From: JBKPRX01 sp046734795
GTDB taxonomy: Bacteria; Actinomycetota; Thermoleophilia; Gaiellales; Gaiellaceae
Length of the DNA stretch: 30,436 nt
NCBI GenBank assembly: GCA_046734795.1
Contig: JBKPRX010000098.1
Location: 1 to 30,436 of the forward strand
Direction: 5' to 3'
Of the stretch, positions 23,967 through 30,436 are shown one piece after another (the first letter of the stretch is position 1; each line of letters starts with the position of its first letter). Made by a program: the position numbers and the translations under genes. Below the pieces are notes generated by a model, which was not told the origin of the DNA, ran no database searches, and saw only the letters and a list, made by a program, of their open reading frames with translations.

Positions 23967-24226
23967 GCGCACAGCCGATCGGGGATCGCGGCACGGCCCA
24001 CGAGACCGTCTCCGGGCTTCTGTCGGCGCTCGCGGTCTTCTTCGCCGCCATCGGCGTCGTCTGGCATCCGTTGCGGCTGATCCCGGTCTCGATCCTCCTC
24101 GCGCTTGTCGGAGTTGCGATGGCGCGTGAATACCGCCGGTTCGCGTTCGTGGCCTTCCTCGTCTGCGCAGCGTGCTTTTTCGTCGGGATGACGGTCGCGG
24201 TGGTCGCGCAGCGACCTCTCTGGTAA
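23963..24226 (+). CDS. Small multi-pass membrane protein (hypothetical, 87 aa)
   Basis: An 87-residue protein with a short hydrophilic N-terminus and about three hydrophobic helices (GLLSALAVFFAAIGVVW, LIPVSILLALVGVAMA and FAFVAFLVCAACFFVGMTVAVV). There is a basic loop AREYRRF between helices 2 and 3. GTG 23963 overlaps the preceding stop. No family recognised; likely membrane-embedded. It precedes sucA by 45 bases, but nothing shows a functional link. Confidence 0.7.
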   Translation: MSAQPIGDRGTAHETVSGLLSALAVFFAAIGVVWHPLRLIPVSILLALVGVAMAREYRRFAFVAFLVCAACFFVGMTVAVVAQRPLW

Positions 24227-24271
24227 GGCGCGGTCCCGCCGCGATCAGCGGGCGGTGCTTCAATAGCCGGG

Positions 24272-27088
24272 ATGGACGTCGACGGCCTGAACGCCGGCTA
24301 CGCCGCGCTTCTCCTCGAGGACTATCTGGACAACCCTGAGGCCGTCCCGCCGGAGTGGCGCGAGATCTTCGAGCGTGCCCCCGCGACGCTCCTCGACACC
24401 GCCCCAGGGCTGCGGCGCCTCGTCGAGGCTCTCGCAGCCGCCGACGGGGCCGGCAACGGACATTCGGCCCCGAGCGCGACGGTCGCTGAGGCGCCGCCTG
24501 CAGTCGACGACGAGCTCGTCGGCGGTGTCGCGGCCGCGATGGCTCTCGTCAAGGCCTATCGCATGCACGGGCATCTCGCGGCTCATCTCGATCCGCTCGG
24601 ATCGGAGCCGCCGGGCGATCCGGCGCTCGAGCCGGAGCGGCTGATCCCGTCACTCACTCACGAGCTTCAGAGTCGCATCCGCGCATCCGTGCTGCGGTTG
24701 TACGTGCCGGGCGAGACGCTTGCCGACGCGTTGCCGAACCTCCATGCGACGTACTGCGGGACGATGGCGTACGAGCTCGAGCACATCTCCGACCACGAGC
24801 AGCGCGTGTGGCTCCGGCAAGCGATCGAATCCAGTGCGTACCGAAAGCCGTTCGACGACAGCGAGAAGCGGCGCATGCTCGCGCGGCTCACCGAGGTGGA
24901 GGGCATGGAGCACTACCTCCGCCGCGCGTTCCTCGGGCAGAAGCAGTTCTCGATCGAAGGCCTCGACGTGCTCGTGCCGATGCTCGACGAGGCGATCTCT
25001 CTTGCAGCCGAAGCGGGCGCACACAAGGTCGTCCTGGGGATGGCGCATCGTGGCCGGCTCAACGTCGTCGCACACGTCGTCGGTCGACCGTACGAGACAG
25101 TTCTGCGCGAGTTCGAGGGCGAGCGCACGATCGAGGCTGTCGTCTCGACCGAAGAGGGCGGCACCGGCGACGTCAAGTATCACCTCGGCGCCGAGGGCAC
25201 ACGCGCGACACGCGCCGGTGAGGTCGTCGTCACACTCGCGCCGAACCCGAGTCACCTCGAGGCCGTCGATCCGATCGTCGAGGGTCGAGCGCGCGCAGCA
25301 CAGACCGATCGTTCGTCGGGAGCGGGGCGGCATGACCCAACCGTCGCGCTCCCGATCTTGATCCACGGCGACGCCTCGTTCGCAGGTCAGGGCGTCGTGG
25401 CCGAGACGCTCAATCTCGAAGGGCTCGACGGCTACTCGACGGGCGGGACGCTCCACATCGTCTCGAACAACCAAGTCGGCTTCACGACCGACCCGGAAGA
25501 CGGTCGCTCCACGCGCTACTCGAGTGACCTCGCGAAGGGCTTCGACGTTCCAATCATCCACGTGAACGCCGACGATCCGGAGGCCGCGATCGCAGCGATC
25601 CGGCTCGCGCTCGCCTACCGCAATCGGTTCCGGCACGACGTCGTCGTCGATCTCGTCGGCTACCGCCGACACGGCCACAACGAACAGGACGAGGCGGCGT
25701 ACACGCAGCCCCTCGCTGCAAAGGCGATCGAGGAGCACGCGACGGTGCGGGAGCAATTTGCGCGCCGACTCGCCGACGAGGGCGTCGTCTCGGCCGGGGA
25801 AGCCGACGAGCTCTACGCGAAGCAGCAGGCCCAGCTGAAGGACGTCCACGAGCGCCTGAAGCAGAGCCTCGCCGTGCAGAGCCTGCCCGACGGCCGGATC
25901 CCGCGATCGACAGCGGGCGACCTCGACACCGCCGTGCCGACCGATCGTCTCGGCCAGCTGAACGACGAGCTCCTACGCGTGCCCGACGGGTTCGCCGTTC
26001 ACCCCAAGCTTCTCCGGCAACTCGAGCGACGCCGGTCGGCTCTCGACGACGGCACGATCGACTGGGGCCATGCCGAAGCCCTCGCATACGCGTCGCTCGT
26101 CGTCGACGGCATCCCTGTTCGCGTGACGGGTCAGGACACCGAGCGAGGCACGTTCTCGCACCGGCACGCAGTGCTGCACGACGCCGAGACCGGCGCCGCC
26201 TACACGCCGCTCGAGCACCTCGCGGGGGCGCAGGCCTCGTTCGAGATCCACAACTCGCCGCTGTCGGAATACGCAGCGGTCGGCTTCGAATACGGCTACT
26301 CGGTCGCCGCGCCCGAGGCGCTCGTGATCTGGGAGGCGCAGTTCGGCGATTTCGTGAATGGCGCGCAGATCGTGATCGACCAGTTCATCTCCGCCGCGCT
26401 CGCGAAGTGGAGCGAAACGTCGCGCCTCACGCTGCTCCTGCCGCACGGCTACGAAGGCAATGGGCCAGAGCATTCGAGTGCGCGCCTCGAGCGGTTTCTC
26501 CAGCTGGCCGCGCAGGAGAACATCCGGATCGCGAACCCCTCGACAGCGGCGCAGTACTTCCACTTGCTTCGCCGGCAGGCGCTCGATCCGGCTGCGCGGC
26601 CGCTGATCGTGATGACGCCGAAGGGCCTCCTACGGTTGCGGCAGGCTGCGTCGACCGTCGAGGAGCTCGCCGACGGGACGTTCTGCCCCCTCTGCGACGA
26701 GCACGGCGTCGATCCGGAGCGAGTCCGGCGCGTCGTTCTCTGCTCCGGGAAGCTCTACTACGACATCGTCGGACATCCGGGGCGCGAGCGCGCCGAGGAC
26801 GTTGCGGTCGTCCGGCTCGAGCAGCTCTACCCGTTCCCGGTCGAGGCCACTCGCCGTGCGCTCGAGCCCTACCCGAGCCTCCAGCTGATCGTGTGGGCTC
26901 AAGAAGAGCCGCAGAACATGGGCGCGTTCCGCGCGATCCGCCATCGCCTCGAGGAGGCGAAGCCGTCGCAGGTGCCGCTCGTCTACGTCGGACGGCCCTG
27001 GCGGGCGAGTCCGTCGGAGGGCTACCCGACGGCGCACCTTCGAGAGCAGGATCGGATCGTCCGCGAAGCTCTCGGGGTCGGCCGCTAG
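24272..27088 (+). CDS. sucA: 2-oxoglutarate dehydrogenase E1 component
   Basis: E1o decarboxylates 2-oxoglutarate with thiamine diphosphate in the TCA cycle. The 938-residue protein starts with the E2-binding N-terminal segment (AALLLEDYLDNPEAVPPEWREIF, about 11-33), then YRMHGHLAAHLDPLG, the VLGMAHRGRLNVV segment, the ThDP motif from G366-D367 to N399-N400 (GDASFAGQG to NNQVGFT), and a C-terminal half with HNSPLSEYAAVGFEYGYS and WEAQFGDFVNGAQ. It lacks the succinyltransferase domain fused to E1 in mycobacterial Kgd. ATG 24272 has no Shine-Dalgarno; TTCAAT 7 bases upstream is a weak -10 candidate. Confidence 0.96.
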   Translation: MDVDGLNAGYAALLLEDYLDNPEAVPPEWREIFERAPATLLDTAPGLRRLVEALAAADGAGNGHSAPSATVAEAPPAVDDELVGGVAAAMALVKAYRMHGHLAAHLDPLGSEPPGDPALEPERLIPSLTHELQSRIRASVLRLYVPGETLADALPNLHATYCGTMAYELEHISDHEQRVWLRQAIESSAYRKPFDDSEKRRMLARLTEVEGMEHYLRRAFLGQKQFSIEGLDVLVPMLDEAISLAAEAGAHKVVLGMAHRGRLNVVAHVVGRPYETVLREFEGERTIEAVVSTEEGGTGDVKYHLGAEGTRATRAGEVVVTLAPNPSHLEAVDPIVEGRARAAQTDRSSGAGRHDPTVALPILIHGDASFAGQGVVAETLNLEGLDGYSTGGTLHIVSNNQVGFTTDPEDGRSTRYSSDLAKGFDVPIIHVNADDPEAAIAAIRLALAYRNRFRHDVVVDLVGYRRHGHNEQDEAAYTQPLAAKAIEEHATVREQFARRLADEGVVSAGEADELYAKQQAQLKDVHERLKQSLAVQSLPDGRIPRSTAGDLDTAVPTDRLGQLNDELLRVPDGFAVHPKLLRQLERRRSALDDGTIDWGHAEALAYASLVVDGIPVRVTGQDTERGTFSHRHAVLHDAETGAAYTPLEHLAGAQASFEIHNSPLSEYAAVGFEYGYSVAAPEALVIWEAQFGDFVNGAQIVIDQFISAALAKWSETSRLTLLLPHGYEGNGPEHSSARLERFLQLAAQENIRIANPSTAAQYFHLLRRQALDPAARPLIVMTPKGLLRLRQAASTVEELADGTFCPLCDEHGVDPERVRRVVLCSGKLYYDIVGHPGRERAEDVAVVRLEQLYPFPVEATRRALEPYPSLQLIVWAQEEPQNMGAFRAIRHRLEEAKPSQVPLVYVGRPWRASPSEGYPTAHLREQDRIVREALGVGR

Positions 27089-27261
27089 CGGCGGCGTCGG
27101 CGACGCTGGGCGGTGTAGGCGTCGATCGCCCGTGCGGCGATCCTCGGCCCGTGCTTGAAAGCGAGCTCGCGCACCTGCTTCCGCTGCCGCGACGGCAACC
27201 GCCTATAGAGCTCGTAGGCGGTGAGGGCGAGTCCGATCGGCGAAGTCCTGAGGCGCGGCAC
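27085..27261 (-). CDS. Small basic hypothetical protein (58 aa)
   Basis: A short gene that converges on sucA. The product begins MPRLRTSPIGLALTAYELYRR, continues with LPSRQRKQVRELAFKHGPRIAARA and ends in a run of Arg. It is basic and amphipathic with a coherent helix pattern, not the Ser/Arg-only composition of random frames here. GTG 27261-27259 has TACTAT 7 bases upstream on the same strand, and the TAG stop shares CTAG with the sucA stop inside a perfect 12-base palindrome (27081-27092). No family recognised; a nucleic-acid or membrane-surface role would be a guess. Confidence 0.65.
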   Translation of the reverse strand: MPRLRTSPIGLALTAYELYRRLPSRQRKQVRELAFKHGPRIAARAIDAYTAQRRRRRR

Positions 27262-27268
27262 GGAGGCG

Positions 27269-27274
27269 ATAGTA
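27269..27274 (-). promoter_or_regulatory. Likely -10 element (TACTAT) for the 58-aa gene
   Basis: TACTAT on the minus strand (27274-27269), 7 bases before the GTG start, with no Shine-Dalgarno. It is one of the best TATAAT matches in the window and fits a leaderless start. No clear -35. Confidence 0.55.
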
Positions 27275-27282
27275 GACGCCCT

Positions 27283-27299
27283 CCGCGCGTTCTGCGCGG
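27283..27299 (-). terminator. Hairpin after the repeat-rich surface protein gene
   Basis: CCGCGC (27283-27288), loop GTTCT, GCGCGG (27294-27299); a flanking T-A pair extends the stem to 7 bp. It lies 7 bases beyond the minus-strand stop at 27306 and just upstream of the next minus-strand promoter, so it may separate the two transcripts. Confidence 0.5.
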
Positions 27300-27305
27300 A
27301 ACCTC

Positions 27306-28151
27306 TTATCCGTGCCCGTGACCCGGGGGCGGGCCATTCCCGTTCCCGTTCCCGTTCCCGTTGCCGTTCCCGTTGCCGTTCCCGTTGCCGTTCCCGTTCC
27401 CGTTCCCGTGGCTCCCGTCCGAGTCGCCGCTTCCGTGGTCGTCCGTCGGAGGCGGCGTCGTGGCCGTGGTCGTCGTCGTGGTCGTCGTGGTCGTGGTGCC
27501 CGTCGTCGTGGTTTCCGTCGTCTGCGGGGCGTTGTGGGGCGACGAGCCGTCCGCGCTATGCGGCGCGGTCCGCGTCGTCGGCTTCGCGTGCGGCGGCGTG
27601 GCGGGCGTCGCAGGCGTGGCCGGTGTTGCCGGGGTTCCCGAGCCTCCAGGAGTTGCGGGGGTCGCCGGGGTAGCCGGAGTTACGGCCTGCGGCGGCGGCT
27701 GGGGGGGCTGCGTTTGCGAGCTCGTGGAGCCGGACGGTCCTGAGGGCGCCGGCGAGGACGGCGACGAGGGCGACGACGGTGGCGACGGCTGTTGGGGGGG
27801 CGGCGTCGGCTTCGGGCGCTGTCCCCGACCCTGACCGCCGTCCCGAGTGCCAGGGCTGTCGCCATCGGCGGAGATCGGGAAGCCGCCTGCGCCGGCAACG
27901 GCCCCGTCTGTACCCGCACCGCCGCCAGAGCCGCTTCCGCCTGACGACGGCGCCAGGAGAGCCTCCAGGGCCGATTGGCCCGCCGGTCCGCCGGCCGGCG
28001 TGCCGGCCAGGGAACCGGGGGGTCCAGAGAGAGGCGGAGCGACGACCTCTGACTGGGCCAGCGGCGGCGGAGCCGCGAAGTCCAAGCGATGCCCACCCCC
28101 GCTCGAAAGCGAACGTGGAAGCAAGAACGCCACGGCGGCCGCACCAAGCAA
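27306..28151 (-). CDS. Secreted or membrane-anchored Pro/Thr/Gly-Asn low-complexity protein
   Basis: The 281-residue product has a hydrophobic N-terminal segment (LGAAAVAFLLPRSL) followed by disordered low-complexity sequence: Gly/Ala/Pro-rich (about 35-110), Pro/Ser/Gln-rich (about 110-155), (TPA)-type repeats (about 155-190), a Thr tract (about 210-235) and a (GN)12 repeat near the end. This looks like an extracytoplasmic, possibly glycosylated surface or wall-spanning protein. The annotated TTG 28151 has no Shine-Dalgarno. An upstream ATT at 28187 has AGGGAGAGG 4 bases before it and would add RAISRISPIA, giving a better signal-anchor. Divergent from the GGDEF gene. Function unknown. Confidence 0.6.
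   Translation of the reverse strand: MLGAAAVAFLLPRSLSSGGGHRLDFAAPPPLAQSEVVAPPLSGPPGSLAGTPAGGPAGQSALEALLAPSSGGSGSGGGAGTDGAVAGAGGFPISADGDSPGTRDGGQGRGQRPKPTPPPQQPSPPSSPSSPSSPAPSGPSGSTSSQTQPPQPPPQAVTPATPATPATPGGSGTPATPATPATPATPPHAKPTTRTAPHSADGSSPHNAPQTTETTTTGTTTTTTTTTTTATTPPPTDDHGSGDSDGSHGNGNGNGNGNGNGNGNGNGNGNGNGPPPGHGHG
27337..27408 (+). repeat. Hexanucleotide tandem repeat, 12 copies
   Basis: Twelve uninterrupted 6-base units of TTCCCG or TTGCCG. The order is four TTCCCG, then three TTGCCG-TTCCCG pairs, then two TTCCCG. On the coding minus strand each unit encodes Gly-Asn (GGG/GGC then AAC), giving (GN)12. Copy-number change would alter protein length but not the frame. Confidence 0.9.
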
Positions 28152-28217
28152 CAGGGCGATCGGTGAGATGCGGCTGATAGCCCTAATGATTCCTCTCCCT
28201 ACTGCCGACGACTATCA

Positions 28218-28246
28218 CTCGATCGAGGTATCGGCAACTAACCGAT
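28218..28246. promoter_or_regulatory. Palindrome and hairpin between the divergent surface-protein and GGDEF genes
   Basis: CTCGATCGAG (28218-28227) is a perfect 10-base palindrome. Next to it ATCGG (28230-28234) and CCGAT (28242-28246) form a 5-bp stem with a 7-base loop. The region is more AT-rich than the surroundings. It could be an operator serving both directions or part of the GGDEF leader. Confidence 0.4.
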
Positions 28247-28266
28247 TTGCCTGGAGACTGAAGGCC

Positions 28267-30039
28267 GTGCATAGCTTCAAGACCAAGCTCGCGTTCTATT
28301 TCCTCTTGTTTTCGCTCGTTCCCATCGCGGCCGCGTTCTGGGGCTTTTCGTCGGTCGCCTCCCATAGTGAAGTACGCCGGGCGGACACCCGGCTGGAAGG
28401 GGCCCTCCGGGCCGCCCTCGTCGGCTACGACCGGACGCTCGACCGGCGCCAGGCGGCGGCACAGCGGCTGGCCCAGGATCCGGCCTTCCAGCGTGCGCTC
28501 CAGGAGGCCGACCGAGCGGAGATCGCGCGCCTGCTCCGGCGCCTCCAGAACGTGCACGTGTCGACGATCGCCGGACGCGAGTTCGGGCCGACGCCGCCGA
28601 AGCTGGCCGCGCGCCGGAGCGTGTCGGTCGTCACGGCCGTGCGTCCGCTCGGAACCGTGACCGCATTCGTTCCTTTCGACTCCGGCCTTGCGCGCGCATT
28701 GAAGAGCGCCTCGGGTCTCGGGAGCGCCGACGCACTTGCCGTCGTCGACGGCAGCCGGATCTCCGGGGCATCTCGTGCACTGCACGGCCAGCTGGCGGCG
28801 AAGTCGGGCATCGCGACCAGCATCAGCTTGAACGGCGTCCGCTACCGCGCGATCACGTCGAACACGATCGACGAGCTGCACCGTGCGCGGCTTGCCGTCC
28901 TCACTCCGCAGGCGACGATCGATTCTTCGAGTCACTCGACGCAGAAGCGTCTGTTGTTCTTCTTCCTCACGGTCCTGCTTCTCGTTGCGGGTGTCGCGTA
29001 TGTCGAGGGCTGGACGATCGTGCGCCGGCTGCGCGGTCTCGTCGATGCTTCGCGCGGCTTGGCGCAGGGCAGGCTCGAAGAGCGGGCGCCGGTTCATGGA
29101 CGCGACGAGTTCGCAGAGCTCGGCCACGCGTTCAACGATATGGCAGACCAGCTCCACGAGCGCCTGGCGGAATTGGAGTCGGAGCGCGAACGGTTGCGCG
29201 AGGTCTTCGCGCGGTTCGGCGACGCGCTGTCGGCGACGCACGACCCCGACCAGCTCCTGCGCGTCGTGCTCGACGCGACGGTCGAGGCAACCGTTGCTCG
29301 CGGTGCCGCGTTGATCGACGATCGTGGGGGTCTCACACAAGTTGGCGATCTCGATGGTGGCCGTGACCGGCTCGAGTTGCCGCTGACGGCTGGTTCTTCG
29401 AGCTTCGGCACGCTCGTCCTCGTCGGAGACAAGTTCGGCACGGAGGAACGGCTGACGGCCACGTCGCTCGCGGCGCATGCAGTCGTCGCGCTCGAGAACG
29501 CACGTCTGCATCGAATCGTCGAGCGACAGGCGCTCGTCGACGGCCTCACCGGTCTCGCGAACCGGCGCCACTGCGAAGAGGCGCTGAAAGCGGAGCTCTC
29601 GCGTGCGCGACGGTTCGGCACGCCGCTCACCGCGGTGCTCGCGGATCTCGACGACTTCAAGGACGTCAACGACGACTTCGGCCACGCAACCGGTGACGTC
29701 GTGTTGCGCGAGTTCGCTGCCGTCTTGCGCGAGAACCTTCGAGACGCAGACATTGCCGGCCGTTGGGGCGGGGAGGAGTTCCTCGTGCTGCTACCGGGAA
29801 CCGACGCCGAAGGCGGCGCACGACTTGCCGAACGCATCCGGGTCGCGCTCGAGGAGCGCACAATCCTCGGCGGAGACGGGGCACCCGTTCGCGTCACTTG
29901 CAGTGCGGGTGTCGCGACGCTGCCGCCGGCGCCGGACGTCGAAACACTGGTTGCGTGGGCCGATGGAGCGCTCTATCGGGCCAAACGAGCGGGTAAGAAC
30001 CGCGTGGAAGTAGCCGACACAGCGGTGCGTCGTCCGTGA
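28267..30039 (+). CDS. Membrane-anchored HAMP-GGDEF diguanylate cyclase
   Basis: The protein makes c-di-GMP from two GTP. The 590-residue product has TM1 (about 7-28), an extracytoplasmic sensor region (about 29-227), TM2 (about 229-252), a HAMP linker (about 253-305, with GRDEFAELGHAFNDMADQL), a GAF-like region, and a C-terminal GGDEF domain beginning DGLTGLANRRH. The active site is G501-GEEF, and an inhibitory I-site R492-DAD sits five residues before it, so the enzyme is predicted active and product-inhibited. GTG 28267 is chosen because GGAG lies 10 bases upstream and TM1 follows at once. ATG 28168 would place the start in the divergent promoter region. Confidence 0.93.
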   Translation: MHSFKTKLAFYFLLFSLVPIAAAFWGFSSVASHSEVRRADTRLEGALRAALVGYDRTLDRRQAAAQRLAQDPAFQRALQEADRAEIARLLRRLQNVHVSTIAGREFGPTPPKLAARRSVSVVTAVRPLGTVTAFVPFDSGLARALKSASGLGSADALAVVDGSRISGASRALHGQLAAKSGIATSISLNGVRYRAITSNTIDELHRARLAVLTPQATIDSSSHSTQKRLLFFFLTVLLLVAGVAYVEGWTIVRRLRGLVDASRGLAQGRLEERAPVHGRDEFAELGHAFNDMADQLHERLAELESERERLREVFARFGDALSATHDPDQLLRVVLDATVEATVARGAALIDDRGGLTQVGDLDGGRDRLELPLTAGSSSFGTLVLVGDKFGTEERLTATSLAAHAVVALENARLHRIVERQALVDGLTGLANRRHCEEALKAELSRARRFGTPLTAVLADLDDFKDVNDDFGHATGDVVLREFAAVLRENLRDADIAGRWGGEEFLVLLPGTDAEGGARLAERIRVALEERTILGGDGAPVRVTCSAGVATLPPAPDVETLVAWADGALYRAKRAGKNRVEVADTAVRRP

Positions 30040-30080
30040 AACTTCTTATCCTTTTGCGTCAGGATCTTGCGCTACGACGA

Positions 30081-30089
30081 TGTTACAAT
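30081..30089 (+). promoter_or_regulatory. Extended -10 promoter (TGTTACAAT) for the 103-aa gene
   Basis: TG-T-TACAAT is an extended -10 element and the strongest TATAAT match in the window. Transcription would start near 30096, upstream of the GGAGGA ribosome-binding site and ATG 30124. No good -35 at standard spacing, as expected for extended -10 promoters. Confidence 0.65.
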
Positions 30090-30123
30090 CGGCTCCGTTT
30101 CGCCCCCAAGGTCGGAGGAAGCT

Positions 30124-30435
30124 ATGCCGGTTGAGGCCCCGTCGTTGTTCTCACAAGTGATTCAGGATCACCTCGCGCTGAAGCAACGCAATCAGTCGCT
30201 CGAGCCGCAGATGCCACTCGATCGTTACAAGCACGAGGACCCGTTCGACAATCATCCGCTCTTCAAGACCGAAGAGCAGGCGCGGATCGAGGAGACGATG
30301 GACGGCGTCGAGTCTCCGATTGCGTCAGCAGAGCCCGTGTTGGCATGGCCCGGCGAAGAGACCGTCGAGAACAACCGCGAGCCCGAAGAGCTTGGGCTTT
30401 GGGGTCGTTCGCGCGACTTCGACTGGGGCGACTAG
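30124..30435 (+). CDS. Small acidic hypothetical protein (103 aa)
   Basis: No family recognised. The 103-residue product begins MPVEAPSLFSQVIQDHLALKQR, has a middle with LDRYKHEDPFDNHPLFKTEEQ, and ends with LGLWGRSRDFDWGD. It is acidic, soluble, without membrane segments, and ends in a Trp/Asp-rich tail that could be a docking motif. ATG 30124 is supported by GGAGGA about 6 bases upstream and a strong extended -10 promoter. It has its own promoter downstream of the GGDEF gene, so co-regulation with c-di-GMP is not shown. The gene is complete; its stop is at 30433-30435. Confidence 0.8.
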   Translation: MPVEAPSLFSQVIQDHLALKQRNQSLEPQMPLDRYKHEDPFDNHPLFKTEEQARIEETMDGVESPIASAEPVLAWPGEETVENNREPEELGLWGRSRDFDWGD

Positions 30436-30436
30436 C

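Noticed and set aside
23588..24067. N-terminal extension of the sigma factor
   Set aside because: The extra sequence is antisense to the small membrane genes and their promoter, and sigma homology begins at ATG 23587.
24272..27088. Kgd-type fusion of E1 and E2
   Set aside because: At 938 residues it starts with a plain E1 N-terminus and lacks the succinyltransferase domain, so it is ordinary SucA.
27337..27408. CRISPR-like array
   Set aside because: The units are contiguous 6-base repeats without spacers; it is a coding microsatellite.
27312..27834. Plus-strand frames with long Val/Pro and Phe/Pro repeats
   Set aside because: They are the complement of the hexanucleotide and Thr tracts. 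The minus-strand frame has a membrane segment, a stop near a hairpin and a typical secreted low-complexity composition.
27847..28266. Long N-terminal extension of the GGDEF protein
   Set aside because: It is antisense to the repeat-rich gene and crosses the AT-rich intergenic region; GTG 28267 with GGAG upstream directly precedes the first membrane helix.
28188..28266. c-di-GMP riboswitch before the GGDEF gene
   Set aside because: I looked for the conserved GEMM core elements; only a short hairpin and palindrome are present, and the region is too short for a full aptamer.

Overview
The window is GC-rich chromosomal DNA in which nearly every gene is an ordinary housekeeping gene. Codon use is strongly G/C-ending, GTG and TTG starts are frequent, and many genes overlap by 1-14 bases. 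The mix of genes suggests a deep-branching actinobacterium such as Thermoleophilia (Solirubrobacterales/Gaiellales): a complete MreBCD-PBP2-RodA cluster, a long RNase E/G, a simple (not E2-fused) 2-oxoglutarate dehydrogenase E1, CoxS/CoxM-like subunits and a short primary-type sigma factor. The lineage is inferred; I could not compare with databases. I see no insertion sequence, phage, CRISPR array or integrase, and no stretch above 300 bases lacks a gene.

Layout. 2-1681 (+): the end of ndk, a SAM methyltransferase and maf, as an overlapping run. 1738-8351 (+): the Rod elongation cluster mreB-mreC-mreD-mrdA-rodA followed by a DUF697 membrane protein. 8348-8566 (-): a small conserved-looking protein. 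8737-12577 (+): RNase E/G, then rplU-rpmA. 12574-13472 (-): a leucine-rich-repeat protein coupled to a DUF2007 protein. 13526-15840 (+): obgE-nadD-rsfS, then tRNA-Ala(GGC). 16010-17047 (-): a YihY-family membrane protein. 17137-19971 (+): a [2Fe-2S] subunit and a FAD subunit of a molybdenum hydroxylase without the catalytic subunit, then a secreted alpha/beta hydrolase ending in a 16-bp terminator stem. 20039-21508 (+): an acyl-CoA synthetase. 21513-21899 (-): a degenerate response-regulator receiver. 22082-22543 (+): a universal stress protein. 22547-23587 (-): a sigma-70 factor. 23685-27088 (+): two tiny membrane proteins, then sucA. 27085-28151 (-): a 58-residue basic protein and a secreted Pro/Thr/Gly-Asn repeat protein. 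28267-30435 (+): a membrane GGDEF diguanylate cyclase and a 103-residue acidic protein.

Functional grouping. The Rod cluster builds the lateral cell wall. RNase E/G, rplU, rpmA, obgE, rsfS and tRNA-Ala form a ribosome/RNA block. The 27.3-30.4 kb end pairs a c-di-GMP synthase with a divergently transcribed low-complexity surface protein and is the most accessory-looking part.

Two window-wide patterns stand out. First, several genes have a -10-like TAnnnT hexamer only 6-7 bases before the start codon and no Shine-Dalgarno, which suggests leaderless transcripts. Second, three of five convergent gene junctions share the tetranucleotide CTAG, so that both genes stop with TAG in the same four bases. 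rsfS has no ATG, GTG or TTG at a usable position. I see no clearly new defence or mobile system; the best leads are the GGDEF/repeat-protein pair, the pseudo-receiver, the extended ribosomal protein L21 and the start/stop architecture.
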